Both the position numbers and the translations under genes were made by a program. From positions 3,797,624-3,861,623 of the forward strand of contig NC_087071.1 in the NCBI RefSeq assembly GCF_963678635.1: 64,000 nt of DNA, read 5' to 3'. Source of the DNA: Symsagittifera roscoffensis (Eukaryota; Xenacoelomorpha; Acoela; Convolutidae). This document shows, in pieces, positions 13,647-25,400 of the stretch (the first letter of the stretch is position 1; each line of letters opens with the position of its first letter). A model generated the notes under the pieces. The model saw only the letters and a list, made by a program, of their open reading frames with translations. It searched no databases and was not told where the DNA came from.

Positions 13647-14564
13647 TAAGAAAATTTTTTCAAATATTTGAATTAAATTTAACTAAAAAAATCGAAGTAC
13701 ATATTTATTCCTTAGAAATTTAATTCTTTGAAAAGTCAGTCTTTAGTTTTGTACCCTTCTAAATACTGAATTGATTTTCCATTAGTAGATTATGTTTATT
13801 ATATGTGTAAAATAACTGACTTTAAAAAAAAATTGAGCCGAACTTTTTATTAGCCGATTTGAGCGTTACTTTTGAAGACAAACATTAGGATGCGGTAGCT
13901 TTCCGATAAACAGAGAATGTTTCAGAGAACGTTTAACGACAAGATTCGTTTATCGAATGAATGTGTAAACTGATTGAAGTTTGAAGTAATCAAAAAACAT
14001 CAGCAATAGTTATGTTATATAATTGAGTAGAAATAAGTAGAAAAAATCACTTTGAAAAATTTCAACTTAGTTTGTCAAATGTATAAGTTGTCCAGGTTGC
14101 CCTTCAAAACCAAAATTGGTTGTGACACATTTCCATACACAGTGTATGGAAAAACTCCAATATACGAAAAGTGCATGATAAGCATTAAAATATCAACTTA
14201 TCATAAATTCAATGTAAAACATTTTTAAGTAACTAAATAAGTGTTAAACCAATTTTTTAGTTTTATGAGAGTGTTTTGAGTAAAGCGTATCTAACTTCCT
14301 ATTTCAACACAGAAAAATGGAAACATTTCCTGGTACTTTAATTATTATTAGAAGTTCAACCCTGTATCTCAAAAAGGCAGCAATTTCTCTTTTTCATTAA
14401 AAACAAAAAAAAAACAAACTAATTGAAACCTCAAAACACAAATTTAAGCTGATTAGCTCAAAAAACTATTTCATAAAAAATGAAAGATATTTTACAAAAT
14501 TAAAATTTAAGCATTATTTCAAACCCTCGGTCAAAAAAATGTAGTAGAAAAAAAACATTCTAAC
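13647..14564. other. Noncoding spacer between convergent genes
   Basis: AT-rich, with no supported gene and no repeat recognised. Confidence 0.4.
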
Positions 14565-14701
14565 CTCGAATTTCAGCAAATCCAGTGGCTCCGGGTCCGT
14601 CTCTTCTTCCGCCTCAATACCAACCCCTTCGTTCTCCCCCATTTCTTCTGCTCTCACTTTTTCACTCTCTGGCTTCTTCTCGTTATAAGGAACAGCTTGC
14701 A
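14565..14701 (-). CDS. Candidate additional exon, possibly 3' of the KY-like gene
   Basis: Bounded by an AG acceptor (CTTGACAG, read on minus) and a GT donor (GAG|GTTAGA). Only one frame is open across it, entering with one base carried over and leaving in phase 0. It encodes about 45 acidic residues ending LDLLKFE. It lies 757 bp beyond the stop used in the KY-like model and is richer in GC than its surroundings. It may be an alternative 3' exon completing the last KY module, or part of another gene. The last KY exon has only a weak phase-compatible donor, so the link is uncertain. Confidence 0.35.
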
Positions 14702-15457
14702 CTGTCAAGTTCTGATTTAGCAGGGTACTTATTTAGAACTTCTATTTTCTTTTTTTTTTGAAAAACAAGTGGCTCCACTTATGAAAAATGCTCAAAAAAG
14801 GTCGTATTCACTATACTAACAAAATACTTCTACAAAATACTGAAACGAAATGAAGCTTAAGAAATCAAAAATTTAGCTTGGGATTTGCAGTATCGATAAA
14901 AAATTATTCAATTTTTTTTTAAAATCTGGTTCCATTAAGAAAAAACTTTTTAAAAAAATGAAAAAAAAAACTATCGTTTTCAGTTTAACAAAAACTGTTT
15001 TCTCCACAAAGTTGAAACAAAAAAAGTTGTACCTAGAGGCAAAGCGTAGCTTGTCATCACTTCCGATCCAAATCGAGCATAGCAGCTAGCGAATAGGTAA
15101 CGAAATAGAAATAACTGAGGCCAAAATTAGCAGACACTTCTTCTCGGAAGTTTAAAAGAAAACTTTGTTAAAAAATCCTTAAATTTGTGAAAAGCGACCG
15201 AAAAAGCGATCATAGAGCAATCAAAAAAAAATAATTAATGTTAGATGAGCAAAAATATAGCTTTCGATGTCGATGACCATTATCGGCAAAAACCATTCAA
15301 CCTTCGATGTCTAAAAATGTTTATATTCAAATGGTTAAAAGTCAAAAAACCTTGAGCGGCTAACTATTTAGTGCATTATGAATTTCTTACTCTTTGTAGT
15401 TTTAGTTTGTCACTCTTAGGTTTAGTTTTTTGCTACTTTCAATATGAAACCGCACTT
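14702..15457. other. AT-rich stretch, 3' flank of KY-like gene
   Basis: Nothing is supported here except weak similarity between a short motif near 15033-15075 and 61556-61600 (CTTAGAGGCGAAGCGCAG-like). It could be 3' UTR or an intron if the 14565-14701 exon belongs to the gene. Confidence 0.35.
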
Positions 15458-16420
15458 CTAATTAAGTACCGGATGAAACATTCCAACAAGAACGTTGTAA
15501 CTAAAAATGCCTCTTTTATCGTCCTGACGCTCCAACTTCGTTGTTTCCCTGCCCTTTACCCAAACCTCTTTAGCCCAGGGAACTGCTATTCTGAAAAGTA
15601 TCGTCTTCAAAGCGGGCAAAAACCGAATTCTGGGCTCGAATAACTTGCAACGACCGGACCAGTTCGGCAAAATATCCGGAAACTCGCAAACTTCAGAATT
15701 CGGGATTTCCCGACCGATGTAATCGATTCCATAAGTCATGATATATTCGTCCTCAATTTCTACCTTTTCGATAAACTCTTCGGAAAATCCTGATTTGATT
15801 GATTGGCTTTCGTCGTCGAGTATTTTCAGCAACTCTTCGTCTGGGTCGAGAGGTTTTGGGATCTTTTTTGTGGTCTTTTTTCTTCTGAAAATTTCCAACA
15901 CGTGAATACCACGTGACATCATTTCTATATCACACTGAATGTGCTGTTTTTCAGCCAGAAACCGGTCGTAAAACAACAAATTGTTTACATTTGTCATTGC
16001 ACCCCTAGAACCTTGAGTTGTATCCAGATAGAAAAAATTCATCCGAATTTCATTGCGGAATTTTTCACAATTCAGAGTTAGGATAATTTTGTTTTCCTTG
16101 CTGTAAAAATAAGGGCTTCTATGTGAAACTAACAACGTCGGTTTTTCAAGTGCAGGTTTGAGTCCGAAATAACCCGAAGTGCATTTAGGCGAATGGTATT
16201 TCCGTTTGCTCGATTGCGGAACTCTAACCATGTAAAATGCAAACATCGTCCAATCTTCACTTTCAATTGAAGGGTACCTTCCGAACAGTTTCAGGAAATA
16301 CTCGCCCGCTTCGGGGAATCTACACCGGAAGTAGATGTGGTTTCGGTCGGCGCCATCGCCCAGAACTAGGGAACAGAATTTGCGGTAACTATCCTGGTCT
16401 TTCATCAATTCGTAACGGAC
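15458..16420 (-). CDS. KY-like gene exon 14, modules 2 to 4 and stop
   Basis: Acceptor TATTTTTAG|GTC, open to a stop at 15458. Encodes the rest of module 2 (FRCRFPEAGEYFLKLFG), all of module 3 (GYFGLKPALEKPTLL to YIMTYGIDYIG) and the beginning of a fourth (FLPALKTILFRIAVPWAKEV). The fourth module stops at FHPVLN, before the usual C-terminal strands, so either the protein ends short or splicing adds further exons. Weak donors lie close to the stop (for example CCG|GTACTT). Confidence 0.85.
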   Translation of the reverse strand, partial: VRYELMKDQDSYRKFCSLVLGDGADRNHIYFRCRFPEAGEYFLKLFGRYPSIESEDWTMFAFYMVRVPQSSKRKYHSPKCTSGYFGLKPALEKPTLLVSHRSPYFYSKENKIILTLNCEKFRNEIRMNFFYLDTTQGSRGAMTNVNNLLFYDRFLAEKQHIQCDIEMMSRGIHVLEIFRRKKTTKKIPKPLDPDEELLKILDDESQSIKSGFSEEFIEKVEIEDEYIMTYGIDYIGREIPNSEVCEFPDILPNWSGRCKLFEPRIRFLPALKTILFRIAVPWAKEVWVKGRETTKLERQDDKRGIFSYNVLVGMFHPVLN

Positions 16421-19400
16421 CTAAAAATAAATATTCATATTAATTACTAACTGAAAATGGTTTTTCAACTAGAAAAATTTAATTATTTCCTGTTCGATGC
16501 AAGTTTCAGTTTCGCATAATTTTTTCAGGTAATTTTTTTCATCACTTAATTTTTTATTCGAGTGAAAGTCAGATATAAAGCAAAATTAAAATGCCTTTCA
16601 CTTAAGTTATTATTTCTTCATCATAAACGATTTAGTTTTCAAATTGAAAACGAATGATTTAAAATGAAAATAAAAAAAACTGAAATATTTTTTAGAAATA
16701 ATAACAATAAGTGCAAATGATTAAAACATAAATGAATTTGGTTTCTTATTTACCTCGATCGGTTCTGTTCCATAAATCCGAACGACTAAATTGCCACTTG
16801 CGTGAACCCGAAAGTAGCCTGACTCGTGGTCGATAAAAGTCAAGTTCAAGTATTCCATGGCTGCTCTTTGAGGTCCCAATAGTCGATCTCGAGCGTCTTC
16901 CTTAACTTGCGATTCCAATTCAGCCACTCCTGAATGAACAGGTATGATTAATGGATATGTAATTTAAAATGAAATAACTAAAAACATATTTTGAAAAATT
17001 ATCATATTTTGATTGAAATCCTCCAACAGTTTCTAAAACATGTCACGTTTAGCTATTACTCCCAAAAATGTGTCTGCAGCAAAAAAAAAGTGCTCAAAAC
17101 CCTTTATTTTAAGACCCAATTTCAGTATAGTGACACAAAGAAGTGGCTATGAATTGGCTAAAGTCTTTGCCTCTCAGTCGCAAGGTTGGTGGTTCAAACC
17201 TCTCATAGAGTTCTGTTTTTTAATCGTGCCACAACATTACCGAGGCCCATTCAAAAAACATCATAGCCAATAGACAGTTGGAAAAAAGTCATCGAATTCC
17301 AGGAAACAAAAAAAAAATGCTGTTTTGTTTTTTGAAAAATCTCAACTTACTGATTAAAAAATGGCTCAACTTGAAATAAAAACTCAATTAATAGGTAATT
17401 TCTTTTATTCATTGTAACTTTTAATTAAAACACATTTTCAAAATTAGAAATCAATTAAGTTTTTCGTGAATTTTGCACTTTTGCTGTTTATAGTGGAGTT
17501 TGCTTTCCTTTCAACAAACTAAATGAAGTGAACTTTCAAATAATTCAAAGTCAAACCACAAAAAAGTGAATTTGAGCCTGAACAAATTTTGAAATTTTTT
17601 CTGAAAAAATATTCATCACAACATTATTTAAGAGCCTGAACTACGTTCATCGACTCTTAAAAAATAAAGAATTAATAATCTTCGATTTCCAAGACAAACT
17701 TATGATTGACTATTAACTATTTACTGATAAAATTATTCATAAATGCATTATTATGTATGAATGCACATCTCTGGTCATTGGAGCATTTTAAAAAAATTTC
17801 CTGAAAAATAAGCAAAACAAAAAATCACCAAGACCTATATGAGAACTTTACCACGTTCAGTGACTATTAAAATTGCTTAGAAATTTAATTATAGAGGCAC
17901 AACAGCGGTACAACCGACGGTATGCGCTTAACTGCTCGTATGCTGACCTTCTCTCATGTACATAAATGGTCCTAAATTAGACTTCAGAACCTTTTTTAAA
18001 CCCCTCTGATTTCGAGCGTCAAGTCATTATTATTTTAAAAAAGCAGCTTAAGCTCTATGAAAATTGGTTACTTAGCAAAAAGAAGACAGTTCAAAAAGTA
18101 GACATGTCATAAAGCAAAAAGCAGACAAATACAAATTTGACAATCAAAAACGAGATAAAAAACAAACGTACGATATAAATAATGATTTTATTAATCATGC
18201 TTATATTTGTTTTTCTCATCTCGCGCTCTGATTGGTTATTATTTGTATGTGCCTACTTTTTGACGAGCATGAAATACAAGTTGTCTAATTTTTTGAACGG
18301 ACTCCCAAACTTTTTGAACGGACTCGCCTGTGTGTCCTTTTTTCCTGATTTTCTTCGGCGGTTCCTCATAATTACAAACCAATTTATAATTCGCAAACTC
18401 GCAGAAAGTGATGATATCTAGCTCGTCCTGATCTAAACTATCAGTTAGTTCGTGTCGACAGAAGAATACGATTGAGAATTCGCCCGAGAAGTTGAGTCTG
18501 GTTTCGAACACTATTTTGGTCTGGTCGCGATAGAAGAAAACATAGCGGGGTAGCTCTTTGCCTTTGTGCGGACCTGGTGGCAAGAAGACGCAATAATAGA
18601 CACAATTTTTGATACAATTTGAGTTATTCAAAAATGATACAATTTTTCATATAATTTGAGCTTTTCAAAAATGATACTACTTTTGTTACAATTTCAGCTT
18701 TTCAAAAATGATACAATTTTTGGTACAATTTCAGCTTTTCAAAAATGATACAATTTTTGATACAATTTAAGCTTTTAAGTTTTTGGTATAATTTCTGATG
18801 TCAGTTATAAAAATTTGATACAATTTTTGATGTCAGTTATACAAAATTGATACAATTTTTGATATCAGTTTTCGAGAAACATTTAAAAATGTATTAAATA
18901 GCTCAACGATGAACAATTTTAATTGAAGAAAGTAGATTTTCAGTACTTTAGATTAAAGAAATTTATCTTTGGCAGTTTTTTCCATCATGATTTGTGAAAC
19001 AAAAATACTAGCTTAAATTAGTTCAAATGGTTAAGAAACTTATTGTCAATCAGATGTTCTCCAAACTTGAAAATGTTTTTTTTTCAAATGTTTGAAATTT
19101 TGTGTCGAGAAAAATTACCTTTCGTGCATAATAACTGTACTCTGAACTCTAACACGAATGAGATTGGCAGTCGGAATACAAACTTGGCAGTTCCGTTCGT
19201 TGTTTTGACAGTTGTCGTGAAATGGGTATCTTCGGTCACGTTTAAACCCTAAAATATTGAACATAGTCAACAATTCGAAAGTTGAGCTAATCTATAGTTT
19301 GTACGGACATTTTATTTGGCTGTTATTTTTTGAAAACAACCCACGCTCACTTTGCCCGGAATGTTTTCACAAACTTTATCTGTGGAGCGAGACATCTATA

Positions 19401-22400
19401 GTGGCAAAATGGGCCAATATTTTTGAAAAAAAAAATGTTGAAAATGGAAAAGTCTCCATAAAAGTTTTTGTAAAATTTTTCCAAGTTTCTTTTATTCCAA
19501 TTATTGAGGTGTTCCTGATGTAGCTAATAAAAAGGTTTACCACGGCGAGGAAAAGAAAACGTTAGTTAACGAGATCTTTGATAGCGAAAAATTTGTAATT
19601 AATTTCCACTATAGAACCTGCAGTTCTGCCCATGTTAATTTTGGTACTAGAATTTGTACTAAAACTAACCATCATAGAAAGACTGCTTTATTTGACAGAA
19701 AATACAAAAAAAGAAAGTTGTGTATTTTAATAAACATTAAAACTTTTACCATCATGGAAAAACTGCTTAATTTGACAAAAAAAATAGAAAAAAAATGAAA
19801 ATCGCTTTTTTATATAAACATTAACACTCTTACCATCATGAAAAATTCGTCTCTAATTACAGCTAATTTCTCGAAGTTTCTCTTGCTCAAACTGTCTCCA
19901 TCTTGCAACAACTGCCACTTGGACTCAAACGGGAAGTGGGTGAAGATGAAGTCCTCTGGCACGGGGCAGAAGTAGTAGTCCTCTGCTGTTCCAAATCTCC
20001 GGCTCATCTCTGTAGCGAGGCAGCTAGATATGCTAGCACCGGACCCTCTTTTGGATCTGCAATTGAACAGTTTGAAATAGATCGATCGAGTCGAGTCTAC
20101 ATTAGACACTACTCCCAATAGAAGCAGGAGGGGGGGGGGTCCGATTTGGGCCTAAGTTCGAACTTTACCTTTCCTGTATATTATTTTTTTGGTGAGATTC
20201 AAAAATTGATAGCCTTCAAAAACTAGATGTTAGACGGAGGAAACATTGAAAAAGAAAATACAATCAAAATACGGAGATCAGTTTTTTCAAAAGAAATGTT
20301 AACAGTACCTTTTCAAAATGTCCATCTCTAGTGAAACTAAATTGTATTTTGAAAGAACTTGCATGAAAAGTTAGAAATAAAAGGAAAACATTGAAAAGCA
20401 CATATAAATTTAAAAAATAACTAAGAAAAAACTGGTTCAAAATGTACCTTTCTAGCATATCCGTCTCTGGCACTATGGGAGCGTTAGGACTATTGGGGGT
20501 GTTTGGGTGGTTTCCACTGCCGCTGCTGCTGGATAGGACACTCCTGTTCGAGGCCTCACTGCCCGGGCGGGAGTTGGGGAACTTCACCGGGTCTGCTTCG
20601 GCCGCACCTGGGGGAAATTCAATCGGATCAACAGTACAGTCCCACCGTTAAATCGTTTTTAACGAGTTTTTAAACGAGCATTTTTAACGATTAAGTAGGA
20701 AGAAAATACAAACCTTTCAAAGAATAACTTTGAGGAGAAAATACAAATTGGATGAAAAATTTCAAAATAATTGTATCAAGTTTGTATGAAATGCATATTA
20801 GATAAAGGGTTAATTTTCGGATTGAATACATGCTTGGGCAGAATATTCTACGGTAGGGCACTAAAAGGTGAGGAGAGATTATACGACTGATTCATTGTTT
20901 TGTAAAAAAAAAAATTGATAATTTTTTTTATTGAAAACTATGAGTTAGGACCGATGGGTATAACTCATAGAGTAATTTCGGATAGGGTACACCGTCTGCT
21001 CGTCACGCTATCTTATTTTCGGCCGGATAGATTCGTGCAACTTCTTAGTCTAATACCGATCCTAATCTTACTCTTATACTATCTAGTCTCAGGTTGTTTA
21101 ACTAGTCTCTGCTAGGCTCAATAGATCTAGGGTATACTGGTTTATGGCGGCTGCTGAAGTACTCGGGAGAGTTCAACTAACTTCTAAGTTAAATTCAAAT
21201 CTCTCTGGTGCTGAAATTACAAGTAATTTCAGCACTTACAAATAAGTGGATTGTTAGTTAGATGGATCATGATTGGTTAATATTAAATACTTTACATTGG
21301 TAAAATATCTAATTTATCCAATCATAAAATGTAGTTTAGATCAGGTTCCACCCATCCGGGTTTTACAGAGTTTTTTAGAATAGTCTTTCTGCAATTCAAA
21401 GGATGGATGATGGACGTTGGTATTTGGCGAACATCTTATTTCTTCTGGGTTTTCTTATTAGAGAAGTCCCAGATTCAATCGTTGTGTCTTCTCAAGACAA
21501 CGACTGGGTTTTCGCAACAAACTCAAATCTGATTTCAGAATGGTTGGCTATGTCAGGTTTTTCTGTTTCATTGATGAGAACTTCTTTGTGTTTGACCTTG
21601 TCTGGGAATGGCGTGGAGATTGTGCGTGGAGGGGATGCCTGGTTACTCGGATCTGTACGTATACTTGAACATCGAGGTGGTCATTGGTCTAGTTCAATGA
21701 AGTCCTTTTCTGCGAAGTCAAGTCGTACTCTAAATCCTTTGAGTTGTGATTGTGGGCGGCATATTGATTGTAGTTGGCCATTCTTTCTCGAGTGTAGTAG
21801 GGTCGTTTTGTCTTTGGATGTTCGTCCTTGGTGTTGTATTCTGATCTATGTATTGCATAATGTAATTTACATTTTATAAAACTTTTATTAGTTTAATATT
21901 TTTTAATTATGATTTTAGTTAGTTGTTTTCACAAAAGCTTTTTGTTTTAGTTCAGTTATTTTGAAGAGTTACTCACCCTTGAGTAGCTCTTATTAAAAAT
22001 AGGAGTGTGGTCTCAAAGCGTGGATGTAGCGCGGTGGGTTAGGCCGGCTATAGAGCATGCTCAGGACGTCCTTCCTGGTGGGTTAGGCCAGGAGTGGGAG
22101 TATGATTGCATGCGGTTTTTGTGAGAGGTCCTGTTATGTGACAACGTTTTATGTTGGGTTTGTTGTGGTTTTTCTTATGTTTTGTTGGTTGTGTCCTTTT
22201 TTCAAAAATCAAATTGTTTGTGGTATGGGTTTGTCTTTCGACTTTTTTGTGTTTTATTATTTCTTTCTTAGACTTTATAATAGTTTTCAAAAGAATAAAT
22301 TATCCAGTTTTAAACTGGGTTAATCCGGTTTGGGTACCGTTGGTTTCCTTTTCTTAGTCATGCTTTTATGCTATGTGTTGTGGTGTTTAGTAAGCTGCAT

Positions 22401-25400
22401 TGGTTAGTTTTGTTTAGTATATAATTCCTTTCCAACCGGGTTAAAGGAAAGTTTGAAACTTGTTATCGTGTGTTAGAGTTGTTGAGTTGTGAAAGCTTGA
22501 AACTGAAATTCATTATTTTAAACAATTCTTCGTGGGCGAGCTGTGCGAGTTTGGATAGAATTCTTGTGCGAGTGAATGAAAATAGCAAAAGGTTAGTACT
22601 GCATTTGCTTCTTATTAATTTACTACATAGAATTTTAATTTTACTGCTAGTTGTTGGGGAAAATTAAGTTACAAATTTTCATCGTTATTAGATTTACTGC
22701 GTGTGGGGGAAAAATTTATAAATTAATTTACTGCATTGGTATTATATTTATTTAATTGTTGGTGCAAAAATTTAATAGGGTTTTAAACAGTTTTGAAGAA
22801 GTTTGCTATTTTTTATTTTTCTTTTGTGAATTTTTCAGATGATCGTTGGATGAAGGCTAAAATTCTAAAGAAAACATGGAAAAAGAATGGTGAGTTTCTA
22901 ATATTTAAATTAGTTAGTAATATGTATAATTCATACTTACCTGTTAGTCGTCGGGGAAGAAACCGTGGGGGAAGATGTCGTGGATGAGATCTGAAGTTGT
23001 TAGTAATTTAGCTAAGATGCGGATGATATTTTTAGTTTGAAGCAGTGGCCAAAGCAATTGAAGTGCCTTAATGGTGGTTAGTTCTTCAGTGCCAACTGCA
23101 AATTCATAAGGTGTGTTTTGGATTAGATTATATAATTTGTGATTGAATTTAGTGTTATGGATGAATTCTAAAATGGGGATTTCTATAGGTTGTACAAACT
23201 CGTGTGGGATGAGGAAGGGTCGGGATTCTTCTGCGTTGAAGGTCTTGGTGATGGGACAAAAAATATACATTTGGGTTATGGGATCATAATTTCGAAGAAT
23301 ACCATGAAGGTTAGTTTCTTTAATGCAATATGTGAAGTTAAGAAAGAATGGTGAGGTGTATTTGGAATTGATGAATTGAAAACGATGGTGTGGTTGTCTG
23401 GAGGGAGTGTGTAGGTCAAAGTGATTTTGGATGAAACGATAATAAGTATATGTGTGTGTTTGTTTAGTGCGCAACATAATATCGTGTGAGCAGTGCAAAT
23501 CTCTTTCATGTGGTGCAAGGAAATGAAAGGTTAGTGAAAATATTTGGAAGCGTTCTTTAAAACTTTCGTAGGCTTGCGTGTCTGTTAGTGCTTCTAAAAT
23601 AATGTGGTCAAACTTGCGATCGAAGATATTTAGTGTAAATACATATGGTGTTTTAATGAAAAATTTCTCGGTGATTTGTGGGTTAGCGAAGCGATCGTCG
23701 TCTAAGAATTGATCTTGGTTAGTTCTGATGATGTTATGATCGTAATATTCTAGTGTATATTCATTAGCTCGGGGTGCAGTGTGTGTTTTTAGTGATTTTT
23801 TATATCCAATGTAAGTAAATTGTCTAGGTGTTAGTGGTGTAGTGAGTCGATATAGCATGTCCTTATTTCGTTCTATATCGATGTGAGTGTTAGATAAAGG
23901 TAAGCAAAGGGGATTTGTAAAATGATAATATGAGGTCCAAGGAAGGGTAGGCATTAAAACGTATTCGTCTACAAAGTTACGTGTCTCGTTAGTGTCATGA
24001 GGGGTGTTTAAGGTGTATTGTGGAAATGAGGGTAAGGTGATAGCTAAAAATTCTTTTGTGTTAGTGTGTTTTGGATGGTTGATATATTCACGGGCTGTTC
24101 CTGGTTTCGCTGGGAAAGGATGGTTGGGGAACATTCTTTTAAAAGTGCGGTAAGCTCTATTAGTGCTGAGTGAAGATTCAGTAGTTGTGGAGGATGGTGC
24201 TAATGATTCAATATAAATTGAAGAGGGTGTAGGGGTAGGAGGGTTGGATGAATCTATTGTGGATGAGATTTGGTTTATGGTTGGGGTGTCAAGGTGATAG
24301 GGTTGTTGTTGTAGGGTAATGAAATTATCTAGTTCTGGGGAGATTCGGGGGGTGTCTGGAGAATGAGATGATTGGTCTGAGTGAAACGAGGAGTAGGTTG
24401 GAGTGACTTGGGAAGCATAAGAGGGTGTAGAATTGGTTGGGTCAGGGTTATTTGGTAGTATGGTTTGAAAAGGGGGTTGGGAAAAATTTAAGGAATTGGT
24501 GTGAAAATTATTTGATGGAGATGGTTCAGAGTCGGCAAATTCATCGGGGGTTTCAATATTCGGGTTATTGAGTTGTGAGATGGAGTATAAAACTGAGATG
24601 TGTGAATTAGTATCGGAATTCATGCCGGATGTTACATTACTGGATGGGAAATCGGGTGGCGGAAAAGCAAAAAGTGGTATTATTGGGATTGGAGTGGTGA
24701 GGTTGGTTGGGTGGGAATTTGATCGGTGTAGGGATCCAAGTTGTCGGCTCATCGTGGGCTAAAAAAATTATTATTTTGAGACTGAAAAGCGGTGGTATGG
24801 GGTTGTTCTATAATTTGTTCATAAGTATTTTCATCTTGTGAGTGGTGTGGCATTATATGTTGGATGGGACTTTGTGATATGGTTGGTCTAAAATTTTGAT
24901 TATGTGTTATGGCTAAAATCGAAAATTACGTGGGACTAGGGATAATGGATGGTTATGTGGTAGGGGTGGTAACTGTGGTGCTGTTGGTGTTGTGTCTACA
25001 TTGTTATGTTCTTCGTCGTATGTGTTCTGTCTTGTTGCTATTTTTGTGTTATATTCTTTTATTTGTGCGTCTAAAAGAATTTTGTTTATAGATGTAGAAA
25101 ATATTCCAAAAAATCCTGCAAATAGTATGCGTGCTACACTTGCTTGTCTATTGACTTGTGTGTGTATAGCACATGTGTTATAGATTCCTTTTAAGAGTGA
25201 AAAAAGAAATCCAATAAAGTTAAACATTGCGTATAAAATAGTCAGTTTTTCTAAGATGTAGTAGGGCCATCCTAGAAAATCAAGAATTTGATTCTTGAGT
25301 GTAACAAAGCTAAAAATATTGAGAGGTGATATATCTTGGGGACGGTATTTTTCACCGTTTAGATATATATAATCTTTAATGTCTGTAAAATATCCACTAT

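Noticed and set aside
22048-22357. Overlapping ~70-80 codon frames on both strands (for example plus-strand Phe/Leu/Cys-rich frames)
   Set aside because: Low-complexity T/G-rich sequence in the element 3' spacer; no start context, motif or consistent frame.
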